Shown here piece by piece: positions 7,359 to 15,566 of a stretch of DNA of 25,417 nucleotides; within the stretch, counting starts at the first letter, position 1, and every line of letters starts with the position of its first letter. Position numbers and translations under genes: made by a program. The stretch is from Lachnospiraceae bacterium (GTDB lineage Bacteria > Bacillota > Clostridia > Lachnospirales > Lachnospiraceae): contig CABJBK010000020.1 in NCBI GenBank assembly GCA_902363825.1, forward strand, positions 1-25,417, written 5' to 3'. Below the pieces are notes generated by a model, which saw only the letters and a list, made by a program, of their open reading frames with translations, had not been told where the DNA came from and did no database searches.

Positions 7359-7379
7359 TGTCGTTTCTCTCCTTTCCTA

Positions 7380-8072
7380 CTACTCTTGTCTCGGGTCGAT
7401 GATCTTAACTGCGTCATCTACACGGCCATACTGTCCCTTAGCTTTTTCCCAAGCTGTGTTAGGGTCATCACCTTTTTTGATGAAGTCAGTCATTTTTCCA
7501 AGAGAAACGAACTGATATCCGATTACTTCGTTATCAGCATCCAGTGCGATACCTGTTACATAGCCTTCTGCCATTTCCAGATAACGAACACCTTTTTCTT
7601 TGGTTGCGTACATAGTACCAACCTGAGAGCGAAGTCCCTTACCAAGATCTTCCAGTCCTGCACCAACTGCAAGTCCGTCATCAGAGAACGCACTCTGTGT
7701 ACGTCCGTAAACGATCTGTAAGAATAACTCTCTCATTGCTGTATTGATGGCATCACATACAAGGTCTGTATTTAATGCTTCAAGAATGGTCTTACCCTGT
7801 AAAATTTCTGCTGCCATAGCTGCAGAGTGTGTCATACCGGAACATCCGATGGTCTCAACCAATGCTTCTTCGATCACACCGTTTTTTACATTTAAGGAAA
7901 GCTTGCAGGCACCCTGCTGTGGTGCACACCAGCCTACGCCATGTGTAAAACCTGAAATATCTTCAATTTTTTTGGAATGAACCCATTTTCCCTCTTCCGG
8001 GATTGGAGCTGGTTCATGTTTTGCGCCCTTAGCTACCGGACACATGTTTTCAACTTCCTGAGTGTAAATCAT
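7380..8072 (-). CDS. Iron-sulfur cluster assembly scaffold-like protein (NifU N-terminal type)
   Basis: A 230-residue relative of the NifU/IscU scaffold. Seen: GVGWCAPQQGACKLSL (about 47-62), the conserved GCSGMTHSAAMAAEIL (about 77-92) and LVCDAINTAM (about 104-113). These supply the three cysteines expected for binding a nascent cluster. The first 30 or so residues (CPVAKGAKHEPAPIPEEGKW) and a C-terminal extension of about 100 residues are specific to the branch paired with GGGtGRT proteins. The start ATG at 8072 follows AAAGGAG with a 7-base gap. It is the first gene of a two-gene unit, and the 167-base gap upstream probably holds the promoter, although no clear -35/-10 pair stood out. Confidence 0.82.
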   Translation of the reverse strand: MIYTQEVENMCPVAKGAKHEPAPIPEEGKWVHSKKIEDISGFTHGVGWCAPQQGACKLSLNVKNGVIEEALVETIGCSGMTHSAAMAAEILQGKTILEALNTDLVCDAINTAMRELFLQIVYGRTQSAFSDDGLAVGAGLEDLGKGLRSQVGTMYATKEKGVRYLEMAEGYVTGIALDADNEVIGYQFVSLGKMTDFIKKGDDPNTAWEKAKGQYGRVDDAVKIIDPRQE

Positions 8073-8239
8073 TATAAGACTCCTTTCAAAGATATAAAAT
8101 GATGTATTTTGTTAAACTTTGTTAGACATTTAACATACCGCACTTATTTTCGCACATTTTCTGCAATTCATCAAGTAGTATTTCATGTTTTTTTCCCGGT
8201 GCATACTCACAATAACTGCGCTGCTGACACAAACGTGAT

Positions 8240-8908
8240 CTAGCACTCCTTTGTTACTACTTCCCCCTGTTTTTTATAGATGGAATCCGCCGGGATCACA
8301 CCGCGCACCATGGAGAGCGGATATACATTGGTGTTTCTTCCGATCACAGTTCCCGGATTTAACACGGAATTACATCCCACTTCCACATGATCGCCGAGCA
8401 TGGCTCCGAATTTTTTCAGCCCTGTCGCGATCTGTTCCTCACCGTCTTTTACCACTACAAGGGTTTTGTCGGATTTTACATTGGAGGTGATGGAGCCCGC
8501 CCCCATATGGGATTTATAACCGAGAATGGAGTCGCCGACGTAATTGTAATGCGGCACCTGCACCGAATTAAAAATGATAACGTTCTTTAACTCGGTCGAA
8601 TTTCCGACCACAGAGCCTTTTCCGACAATCGCGCTGCCACGCACAAACGCGCAGTGGCGGATCTCCGCTTCCTCATCGATAATGAGCGGTCCGTTTAATG
8701 CGGCTGTCGGCGCCACCTTTGCGCTCTTTGCCACCCAGATATCTTCGCCCCGCTGTTCAAATCTTTCCGGATCCAATGTCGGTCCGATCTCTCTTATCAC
8801 ATCCGCGATCCCCTTTAACGCCTCCCACGGATAGGTGTAACGCGCAAGGTATTCCCCCGCGATCGTCTGTGTCAGATCATATAAACTGGTAATTTTTGCT
8901 CTTTCCAT
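8240..8908 (-). CDS. Left-handed beta-helix protein, GlmU C-terminal-like (UDP-GlcNAc pyrophosphorylase-related)
   Basis: A 222-residue protein with imperfect hexapeptide repeats (VAPTAAL, GPLIID, CAFVRGSAIVGKGSVVGNS, then VEVGCNSVLNPGTVIGRNT), the left-handed beta-helix of acyltransferases and nucleotidyltransferase C-terminal domains. The helical N-terminus (SLYDLTQTIAGEYLARY, PWEALKGIADVI) replaces the GlmU uridylyltransferase domain, so it is not a full GlmU. Clostridial proteins of this form are usually annotated as UDP-N-acetylglucosamine pyrophosphorylase-like. Whether it transfers an acetyl group is not shown. GAGGTGG precedes the ATG at 8908, and the gene lies 47 bases after topB, so they may be co-transcribed. 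Confidence 0.7.
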   Translation of the reverse strand: MERAKITSLYDLTQTIAGEYLARYTYPWEALKGIADVIREIGPTLDPERFEQRGEDIWVAKSAKVAPTAALNGPLIIDEEAEIRHCAFVRGSAIVGKGSVVGNSTELKNVIIFNSVQVPHYNYVGDSILGYKSHMGAGSITSNVKSDKTLVVVKDGEEQIATGLKKFGAMLGDHVEVGCNSVLNPGTVIGRNTNVYPLSMVRGVIPADSIYKKQGEVVTKEC

Positions 8909-8955
8909 ATTCCACCTCGTACTATTGATATCAATTCATTCTTTTCGTTCCCATT

Positions 8956-11900
8956 CTACTCCGCCGCCGGTTCTTTTACAAGTGGCGGTTCGCCCGGATT
9001 TTCAAAATCAAACCGGATCCTTTCGTCCGCATATTTCAGACAGGTATCAAAGGTATTTCCGCTTTTGGATACAAATCCATTCACTTTTGCTTTCGTCTTT
9101 CCGGTTGTAAGCAGCTCTTTTATGGTCTCCTCGGGAAGTTCCACCTGCGCCACATGGTATGGAAGCCTAAACCCGCAGTCACATTCGTAATACCACTGCG
9201 AACGCTTCAGGTGCTTTCCACACTTCGGACAGTCCACTTCCGTTTCAACCGGCTGTGGTTTCTCCGGGAAATCAAACGCGACTCTTCCATCCTCTGTAAG
9301 CTTTAACGGCGCATCAAATTTCATACCGGTCTTTGCGATAAAGCCCTCGATCACGCCTGTTTTTTTGCGCAAAAGCAGTTCTTTTACCTGACTTTCGTTT
9401 AATTTCACGCCCGCGATCTGCCCGATCGCGAATCTGCATCCGGTTCCGTCCGCCTTACTGTAATTTGCGCAGCCAAACCCGAATTTCGTATGCACAATAT
9501 CTCCGCCGCAGAGCGGACAGAACACGCCTTCTACTTTTTTTGGCTCCACATCCTGAAAGTCAAATTTAAGCCCCGTGATCTTTCCGTCTTCCTCTTTTGC
9601 GAAAGTAACGCGGGCGTCAAAACTGTTGCCGGTCTTCGACTTAAATCCGCGGATCGTCGATGTACGTCCGTCTTTTAACAGCTCGCGCACCTGCGTTTCC
9701 GTCAGATTTTTTCCCGCCATTTTTCCGATCGAGAACCGGCAGCTGTTCTCGTCCGCGGAAGAATAATTGGCACAGCCGTATCCAAACGGTGTCTTTACGA
9801 TCTCACCCCCGCAGAGCGGACAGACCACATCCTTTATTTTTTTTGCCTCCACATGATCAAAATCAAATCTGACCTGCGTCACTCCGTTTTCATCCTTTTC
9901 AAGCTTTAAGCAGGCATCGAATTTCTTTCCGCTTTTTGATTTAAAGCCACGGATCGTCTTTGTCATTCCATCGGTAAGAAGCTCCGTAAGCTGCGCTTTG
10001 TTCAGATCTTTCCCGGCGATCTGTCCCACCGAAAAGCTGCATCCGTTTTCCCCGTCTTTTCCATGATGCTCACAGGAAAAGCCATAGCCGCGCTCCAGGA
10101 TGGCTCCGCCACAGACCGGACATCTGACGCCCTCCACAACCGTCGGCTCATTCTTTGAGAAATCAAACTGAATGGCTGTTTTTCCATCGTCCTCTTTCTT
10201 TAAAACAAGCGCTGCTGAAAATTTCTTTTTCTTCTGGGACTGGAAACCGGAAAGTACCTCCGTATATCCCTTTTCCAGAAGATCCTTTACCTCTTCCTCC
10301 GATAAGTCGCGTCCGGCGATCTGACCGATCGCAAATTTACAGCCGCTTCCGTCTTTTTTGTAGTTGCTGCATCCATAGCCAAACGGTGTCGTCTCGATCT
10401 CGCCACCGCAGACTGGGCAGGACACGCCCAGCTTCTTCCGCGCTCCGATCCCTCTGCCGTTTTTGCCTGCAAACGAGCTGATCCGTCCGGCGATCTGGGA
10501 AAGCAGATCCCGGTCTATGATCGCAACGGTCTCTTTGCGGATAAATTCTTCCAGCTTTTCCCGGTAATCTTCCACTGCCACGGTTCCGTTCGTGATCCCG
10601 TCGAGTCCTTTCTCCCAGGAGGCCGTCATCTTTGGGTTTAAAAGTGCCGGAACGGTAAGGCTCACGACCTCAAACACCATCTCCCCGAAGCGCTCCGGTG
10701 TCAGCACCTGTGTCTTTTTATTCAGATTCAGATACCCGATATGTACCAGTTTTTTTATGATCTCCGCGCGTGTCGCGGAAGTTCCGATCCCGGAGCCCTT
10801 GATCTGCTCACGCAGCTCCTCGTCCTCGATCAGCTGACCGGCATTTTCCATGGCAAGCACCATGGAACCCGAGGTATAGCGTTTCGGCGGGGAAGTCTTT
10901 CCCTCTTTGATGGAATAACCGTTTACCGGAAGCACATCTCCTTTTTGCAGGGAAGCAGAAAGCTCGATCAATCCTTTGTTTTCCTCATCCTCTTTTTTGC
11001 GCCCGGCGATCTCTAAATACCCTGCGGATTTTAAGGTCTTTGCTGAGGCAAACAGCGTTTCCGTATCGACTGCGACCTCGAGCTTGACATTCTGATATTC
11101 CGCCGGCGGATAAAATACCGACAAAAATCTGCGGACGATCAGATCGTATACGCTTTTTTGCAGTTCTGTCACCGAGGAGAGATTTCCGGTCTGTCCGGTC
11201 GGAATGATCGCGTAGTGGTCCGTTACCTTGCTGTCATTTGTATACTGGCTCTTTGCCAGATTCCGGTACATTCCCTCGCTTAAAATGCGCTCGGTATACG
11301 CTTTGGTCGGCTCATACGACTTCAGGCGGTTCAGATTTTTGGTGATCTCTTTTGCCACTGCAGTCGTAAGCACCCTCGCATCGGTTCTCGGATAAGTGGT
11401 AAGCTTCTTCTCGTAAAGTTCCTGCGCCGCCTTTAATGTCTCATCCGGGCTGATCTTAAAAAGCTTGGCGCACTCCGCCTGAAGCTCCGCCAGATTAAAT
11501 AAGAGCGGTGCCCTTTTCCGGCTGACTGTCGATTCGATCGTCTTTACCACCGCTTCTTTTCCTTCCAGCTCCCCGATCAGTTTTTTGGCGTCCTCCTCTT
11601 TTTTAAATCCGTTTTCCTTATATAAAAGCGGATTTTCAAAATACCGGGAACCGGCAATACTTTTCCACTCCGCCTCGATCTCTTTTTCGGTAAAGTTTCC
11701 GATCACGCGGTAAAACGGTGTCTCCTTAAAATTGCGGATCTCGCGCTCGCGGATCACGACCATGCCAAGCACACAGGTCATTACCCGGCCGACCGCGATC
11801 GGCACATAATGTCCGGTTCCGACCGCATCATTTAAAAGCTTTCCGTATTTGACGGACATCGCACGGGAAAAATTTATGCCCATCGCATAATCCTCGATGG

Positions 11901-12396
11901 AACGCATGATCCCGGACTTTCCGAGATTCTTGTAAGCATCCATGCTCTTTGCTTCCGTGATTCCGCGCTTTATCTCCTCATCGGTCTGGGAATCGATCCA
12001 GACGCGCAGCTCCGTCATTCCCTCGCGCACGCCGCCGTAATTTCTGATATTCTCCTCAATGGTCTGTCCTTCTTTTCCCGAGTCGCCTGCCCAGTAAACC
12101 GTTTCAATATCCTCGCGGTGCAGCATATTGTTTACGATCTCATATTGCTTTTTGACATTCGCAATGACACCGTATTTGTACTCACGCGGCAGAAACGGCA
12201 GATCCTCCAGCTTCCATTTTTTATATTTTTCGTCATATTCCTCCGGATAGACCATCTCCACCAGATGACCCACACACCAGGTAATGACAAACTCATGATT
12301 TTCAATATAGCCGTTATTTCTTCCGGATACACCGAGCACACGCGCAAAATCCTGTGCCACGGACGGTTTCTCGGTTATGATCAGTTTTTTACCCAT
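8956..12396 (-). CDS. topB: DNA topoisomerase III with extended zinc-ribbon tail
   Basis: A 1146-residue type IA topoisomerase (strand passage, decatenation). Seen: Toprim domain with Glu9 in ITEKPSVAQDFA and an acidic motif GDSGKEGQ (104-111), where Asp105 and Glu109 align with the metal-binding residues while the usual middle Asp is Gly107; and the active-site Tyr335 in LTTYPRTDA. The QIKGSGIGTSATRAEII segment (531-547) is also typical. The core ends near residue 645. The remaining 500 or so residues are five zinc-ribbon/Toprim C-terminal repeats, making the protein far longer than E. coli TopB (about 650). The start ATG at 12396 follows AAGGGAG. A terminator separates it from the ABC operon upstream. 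Confidence 0.9.
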   Translation of the reverse strand: MGKKLIITEKPSVAQDFARVLGVSGRNNGYIENHEFVITWCVGHLVEMVYPEEYDEKYKKWKLEDLPFLPREYKYGVIANVKKQYEIVNNMLHREDIETVYWAGDSGKEGQTIEENIRNYGGVREGMTELRVWIDSQTDEEIKRGITEAKSMDAYKNLGKSGIMRSIEDYAMGINFSRAMSVKYGKLLNDAVGTGHYVPIAVGRVMTCVLGMVVIREREIRNFKETPFYRVIGNFTEKEIEAEWKSIAGSRYFENPLLYKENGFKKEEDAKKLIGELEGKEAVVKTIESTVSRKRAPLLFNLAELQAECAKLFKISPDETLKAAQELYEKKLTTYPRTDARVLTTAVAKEITKNLNRLKSYEPTKAYTERILSEGMYRNLAKSQYTNDSKVTDHYAIIPTGQTGNLSSVTELQKSVYDLIVRRFLSVFYPPAEYQNVKLEVAVDTETLFASAKTLKSAGYLEIAGRKKEDEENKGLIELSASLQKGDVLPVNGYSIKEGKTSPPKRYTSGSMVLAMENAGQLIEDEELREQIKGSGIGTSATRAEIIKKLVHIGYLNLNKKTQVLTPERFGEMVFEVVSLTVPALLNPKMTASWEKGLDGITNGTVAVEDYREKLEEFIRKETVAIIDRDLLSQIAGRISSFAGKNGRGIGARKKLGVSCPVCGGEIETTPFGYGCSNYKKDGSGCKFAIGQIAGRDLSEEEVKDLLEKGYTEVLSGFQSQKKKKFSAALVLKKEDDGKTAIQFDFSKNEPTVVEGVRCPVCGGAILERGYGFSCEHHGKDGENGCSFSVGQIAGKDLNKAQLTELLTDGMTKTIRGFKSKSGKKFDACLKLEKDENGVTQVRFDFDHVEAKKIKDVVCPLCGGEIVKTPFGYGCANYSSADENSCRFSIGKMAGKNLTETQVRELLKDGRTSTIRGFKSKTGNSFDARVTFAKEEDGKITGLKFDFQDVEPKKVEGVFCPLCGGDIVHTKFGFGCANYSKADGTGCRFAIGQIAGVKLNESQVKELLLRKKTGVIEGFIAKTGMKFDAPLKLTEDGRVAFDFPEKPQPVETEVDCPKCGKHLKRSQWYYECDCGFRLPYHVAQVELPEETIKELLTTGKTKAKVNGFVSKSGNTFDTCLKYADERIRFDFENPGEPPLVKEPAAE
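8959..10422 (-). repeat. Five tandem zinc-ribbon/Toprim C-terminal repeats in TopB
   Basis: Each unit is roughly 90-100 residues: a CPxCGG-type knuckle, a second Cys pair (GYGCSNY...GCKF or similar), then IGQIAGxxL, a helix ending in ELL, a GFxSKxGxxFDA strand and a closing FDF. Units begin with CPVCGGEIET, CPVCGGAILE, CPLCGGEIVK, CPLCGGDIVH and CPKCGKHLKR, in that order. The fifth is shorter, with a CDCGF knuckle. Units differ clearly at the sequence level, so the duplication is old. Confidence 0.85.
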
Positions 12397-12488
12397 AATT
12401 CTCCCTTAGTTCTTCCAAAAATTCAATAACGAAATCATAACACAATTCCATTTTTCCCGCAAATCTTTTCACCGGATCCCACAAAGCG

Positions 12489-12545
12489 AAAAAAGAACAG
12501 GTATGGCAGGCTTTTTGCCTTTTTTCCTGCACTCCCGTTCTTTTT
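12489..12545 (-). terminator. Intrinsic terminator of the ABC importer operon
   Basis: On the - strand, AAAAAGAACGGG (complement of 12534-12545) pairs with CCTGTTCTTTTT downstream, with GCAGG/CCTGC pairing inside. It ends in a T-run (A-run at 12489-12494 on the + strand). It begins two bases after the ATPase stop and precedes the topB promoter region. Confidence 0.75.
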
Positions 12546-12547
12546 GT

Positions 12548-13327
12548 TTACAGATAATATTCAATTTCAACCTCTGAATTTTCAAAGAATTCCTGATAGA
12601 TCGCTCTCCGGATATTCACGAAATCATAGCTGTTTCTTCCCCGCGGTCTTGCCAGATCCACCCGGATCTCCTTTTTGATCTCTCCCGGATTTTTGCCCAT
12701 GACGAAGATCCGGTCACTCAAAAAGATCGCTTCATCAATATCATGGGTAATGAGTATCATGGTCGTCTTTTCCTGCTCCCATATTTTCAGTATGCCGTTT
12801 TGCATATGGATCCTTGTAAGCGCATCTAAATCCCCGAACGGCTCATCCAGCAAAAGTACCGCCGAATGATTGATCAGTGCTCTTGCGATACTGACCCGCT
12901 GCTGCATGCCCCCGGACAACTGCCCGGGCAATGCCTTCTCAAAATTTTCCAGTCCGACCATTTTGATATGTTCCGCGACCAGTTTTTTCTTTTCCTCCGC
13001 CGGAAGTTTCTCATGGATTCCAAACGCGATATTTTTTTCCACGGTAAGCCATGGAAACAGCCTGGCTTCCTGAAATACCATCCCGATATGGACAGACGGC
13101 TTCTCGACCCGCTTTCCGCCGATTTTTATCTCACCATCTGTCGTTTTTTCCAGTCCGGCGATCATGCGCGCAAGCGTACTCTTTCCACATCCGCTCGCCC
13201 CAAAGATACTGATGAATTCTCCTGCGCGGATTTTCAGATCGATATCCGTAAGCACCTCAAACGAAACATCTTTGATCTGAAATATTTTCTTTACATGTTC
13301 AATCTCTAAATTTTCGCTCTCTTTCAT
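12548..13327 (-). CDS. ABC importer ATPase, SsuB/TauB/NrtD type
   Basis: A 259-residue nucleotide-binding protein that powers import through the neighbouring permease. Seen: Walker A GASGCGKST (about 43-51), Q-loop MVFQEARLFPWLTVE, signature LSGGMQQRVSIARAL, Walker B VLLLDEPFGDLDALTR, and H-loop ILITHDIDEAIFLSDR. The FQEARLFPW and EPFGxLDALTR forms are typical of the nitrate/sulfonate/taurine family. It is complete and is the only undamaged gene of this operon. The start ATG at 13327 lies 40 bases after the permease stop. The substrate cannot be inferred from the ATPase. Confidence 0.88.
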   Translation of the reverse strand: MKESENLEIEHVKKIFQIKDVSFEVLTDIDLKIRAGEFISIFGASGCGKSTLARMIAGLEKTTDGEIKIGGKRVEKPSVHIGMVFQEARLFPWLTVEKNIAFGIHEKLPAEEKKKLVAEHIKMVGLENFEKALPGQLSGGMQQRVSIARALINHSAVLLLDEPFGDLDALTRIHMQNGILKIWEQEKTTMILITHDIDEAIFLSDRIFVMGKNPGEIKKEIRVDLARPRGRNSYDFVNIRRAIYQEFFENSEVEIEYYL

Positions 13328-13367
13328 AGGCCTGTTGTCCTTTTCCCTGTATGATTTATTTCTAATT

Positions 13368-13661
13368 TCAGACGATCAAGCGCTTCTGCACTGCCAGAAT
13401 GACCGCGTCGGTAACCAGCCCGATCACGCCTATGGACAGTAAGCCCACAAACAGTTTTTCGGGCTGCGACAGTTCCCTTGCGTATTCGATCATATAGCCA
13501 ACGCCTTTGGTAGCCGCAAGCATCTCTGCCGCGATCCTTGTCGGGACAGGCATGACCGCACCGCTGATCGCGCCGCCATCCCCCAGAATCTGCCACAGGA
13601 GAAGTATTGCAATCGGTACGAAAAAGAATATCACGGTGTCTGTTTTCTTCTGTTTTTTCAT
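13368..13661 (-). pseudogene. ABC importer permease with large internal in-frame deletion (SsuC/TauC type)
   Basis: Only 97 residues remain where the family has about 250-270. The N-terminus is normal (IFFFVPIAILLLWQILGD membrane segment, then SGAVMPVPTRIAAEML). The C-terminus is normal too (ATKGVGYMIEYAREL to VTDAVILAVQKRLIV). The whole middle, including most membrane helices and the EAA loop that docks the ATPase, is gone. The join falls at an AAEML-like stretch near 13515-13530. A similar Ala-Ala-Glu occurs near the end of the missing middle in relatives, so recombination between short repeats is plausible. The start overlaps the binding-protein stop (ATGA), so the operon layout is preserved. 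It cannot work as a permease. Confidence 0.8.
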
Positions 13662-14617
13662 GGCTGTTCCTTTCTGACCGCGTCAAGGTACGTCGCATCG
13701 GTAAGATCAGCCACGTCCGGTCTGTTTTTTATGGTTCCCTGCTCATAGAGATAGGATATGGTATCGTCAAGTGCGTCTGATACACCGGCATCCAGTTCAT
13801 ATTCAAATGTTCTCGTATTATAATAAAGCGCTATATTCTCACTGGTGTCCCCCATTTCCTCTGCCACAACAGAAAACGCTTCCTCCTCATTGTCTTTGAT
13901 CCAGTCTGTCGCTGCAAGAACTGCCTGTAAAAATTGTCTTGCATGCTCCGGATGGTCTTTCATATAGGCATCATCCCCGACAATGACCGTAAGGACATCA
14001 TCATAACCTTCCGCATCCGCCACCTCATATGCCCCGGTCTCCGCCTCGATCGCCGTACTCATCGGCACCTGTGTCACTGCTGCATCCACCGTATTTCCGA
14101 CAAATGCCGCGAGCTGATCCTTGTTCTTTAAGGAAACAATATCGATATCATCTTCGGTCAGATGCTCGGCACCGAGATATTTTAAAAGCAGTTTATGATT
14201 GGTGCTTCCCGACATCACCGCGACCCGTTTTCCCCTGATATCCGAAATATTCTTTATTCCGGAATCTTTTGCTGCGATCAGCTGATAACCGCTCGTGGAA
14301 CGGAACAGACTTGAGATCACTTTTACGTCCAGTCCGTTCGCTTTTGCCTGAACAACCGGCATATCTCCAAGCGCGGCAAACTCCACGCCGCCGGACGTCA
14401 TGGTTTCCATAATCGCCGAACCAGAATCGGCAGCCGTAACTTCCACGTTTACGTTCTCTCCGAAGGCTTCTTTAAAAAAGCCCTTTTTATCCGCAATAAT
14501 GATCGGAAGATAATTTCCCGGTGTCATGACCCGGATCTGCTCCGGCTCATTTTCCGCCTTTTCCCCACATGGTAAGTTTTCTGCCCACCTGTGAAATTGG
14601 ATTTCCATTTTCCCCAA
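13658..14617 (-). pseudogene. ABC importer substrate-binding protein lacking its signal peptide (SsuA/NMT1-like)
   Basis: A periplasmic-binding-protein-like domain, complete from IRVMTPGNYLPIIIADKKGFF onward. It has AADSGSAIMETMTSGGVEFAALGD, LFRSTSGYQLIAAKDSG, RGKRVAVMSGSTNH and a normal C-terminus. This matches the nitrate/sulfonate/taurine/NMT1 families. The first 28 or so residues (MGKMEIQFHRWAENLPCGEK) are wrong: there is no hydrophobic signal. LPCGEKAENEP looks like a damaged lipobox, since CTTACC followed by ATGTGG could derive from Leu-Thr-Ala-Cys with two bases missing. The upstream DNA encodes another gene in a different frame. The ATG at 14617 lacks a ribosome-binding site of its own. 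As read, the protein would stay in the cytoplasm. Confidence 0.75.
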
Positions 14618-14693
14618 CCGCGCTGATCACAGAAATGGTTTCTTTCTCTTCGAGCAGCTTTTCTATTTTTTCTATATCCTTCTGCAATGCCAT
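14547..14693 (-). pseudogene. N-terminal fragment of a small unidentified protein
   Basis: AGGAGG seven bases before an ATG at 14693 marks a genuine start, and the first 33 residues (MALQKDIEKIEKLLEEKETI, then SVISAVGENGNP) look natural. It resembles the beginning of pyridoxamine-phosphate-oxidase-like split-barrel proteins, but this is a weak guess. After about residue 33 the frame runs into the remains of the binding protein's start and stops at 14547. The rest of the gene and the start of the next one have therefore been lost together. The start is 11 bases after the preceding gene's stop, a normal operon spacing. Confidence 0.6.
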
Positions 14694-14704
14694 GATCAAA
14701 CCTC

Positions 14705-15566
14705 CTATATTCTGTCCAGATTGATGCTCGCGTGCATGCTGCACTTTCTGTAATTATCCATTTCCGTACTGATACCGTACTTTTGCATGATCTCATAAAA
14801 GCCTTTGGTCAGTTTCACATAATAATCCAGAGAAGGCGTGGTCTGCTTAAAAAAGATGGAATTCGGCACCACGTTCCACACATCATGCTTTAACCCCACA
14901 CCATGGGAAGCCAGTTCTTCCGCAAATTCAAAATCTGCCTTTAATGCCTCTTCCTCCGTCGCAAAGCCATTCAGTTTCGCAAGTTCCACACCGCTCACGA
15001 TCCCGATATTCACCTGTCCTTTTCCAAATATCTCAACCGCTTTGTATAACCGGTGCTTCCACTCATCAAATGAAATGTGCACCGCTTTCCCCGGGCATAC
15101 CCACTTGTAGATTGTCTCATCAAACACTTCCAGATCGGTCGTATAACTGGTAAGTCCTGTCTCCTCGTACAGACGGGTCAGCTGTCTTTCGTTCAGGGCC
15201 GTACTGTTTACCTGACTCGGGAATTTTTTGGTCGTAAACGCTGTCCCGGCGTGTCCCAGAAATGGCAGTATTTGTTTACGGAAAGAGAAAACCTCTGGGG
15301 TCTGGCATCCACCACTTCCTGCATCAGCGTGCCAAAGCTGGTCTTTTTATCGTAAAATTTCGGTTTTTCCCAGTAGATCACTTCATCTATGATCCGGTCG
15401 TCATCTACAAGAACGATCCGGTCGTCCACCACATCCACCAGATATGGCTCCCTGCTGTTTTTTGTCCGCTTTGCAGTCGAAAAAACGAAGTGCGTTATAA
15501 TACTGGTTCCATCCCGCAAAAGCAGCGATGCCGGGGCCAGACGTTCCCCATACGGGTCGGTCTGAT
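14705..15566 (-). pseudogene. Probable radical-SAM protein, core deleted and frameshifted
   Basis: Two pieces in different frames. The N-terminal piece (about 15245-15566) continues in frame from met[41 protein letters not shown], and finally [16 protein letters not shown], where a Cys-rich cluster would be expected to follow. The C-terminal piece (about 14705-15245) reads from [20 protein letters not shown] through HISFDEWKHRLYKAVEIFG and VWNVVPNSIFFKQTTPSLDY to the TAG at 14705. Between them the Cys cluster and presumably 100 or more residues are missing. The radical-SAM assignment is from overall resemblance and from linkage to a SAM synthetase; the decisive motif is absent, so the family is uncertain. 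The original start codon is also gone. Confidence 0.55.

Noticed and set aside
12866..13309. 147-codon + strand frame
   Set aside because: Antisense shadow of the intact ABC ATPase, whose Walker and signature motifs fix the true frame.
13324..13698. 124-codon - strand frame over the permease remnant
   Set aside because: Out of frame with the permease, very arginine-rich and hydrophilic. The 97-residue frame has the ATGA overlap with the binding protein and true membrane-segment sequence.
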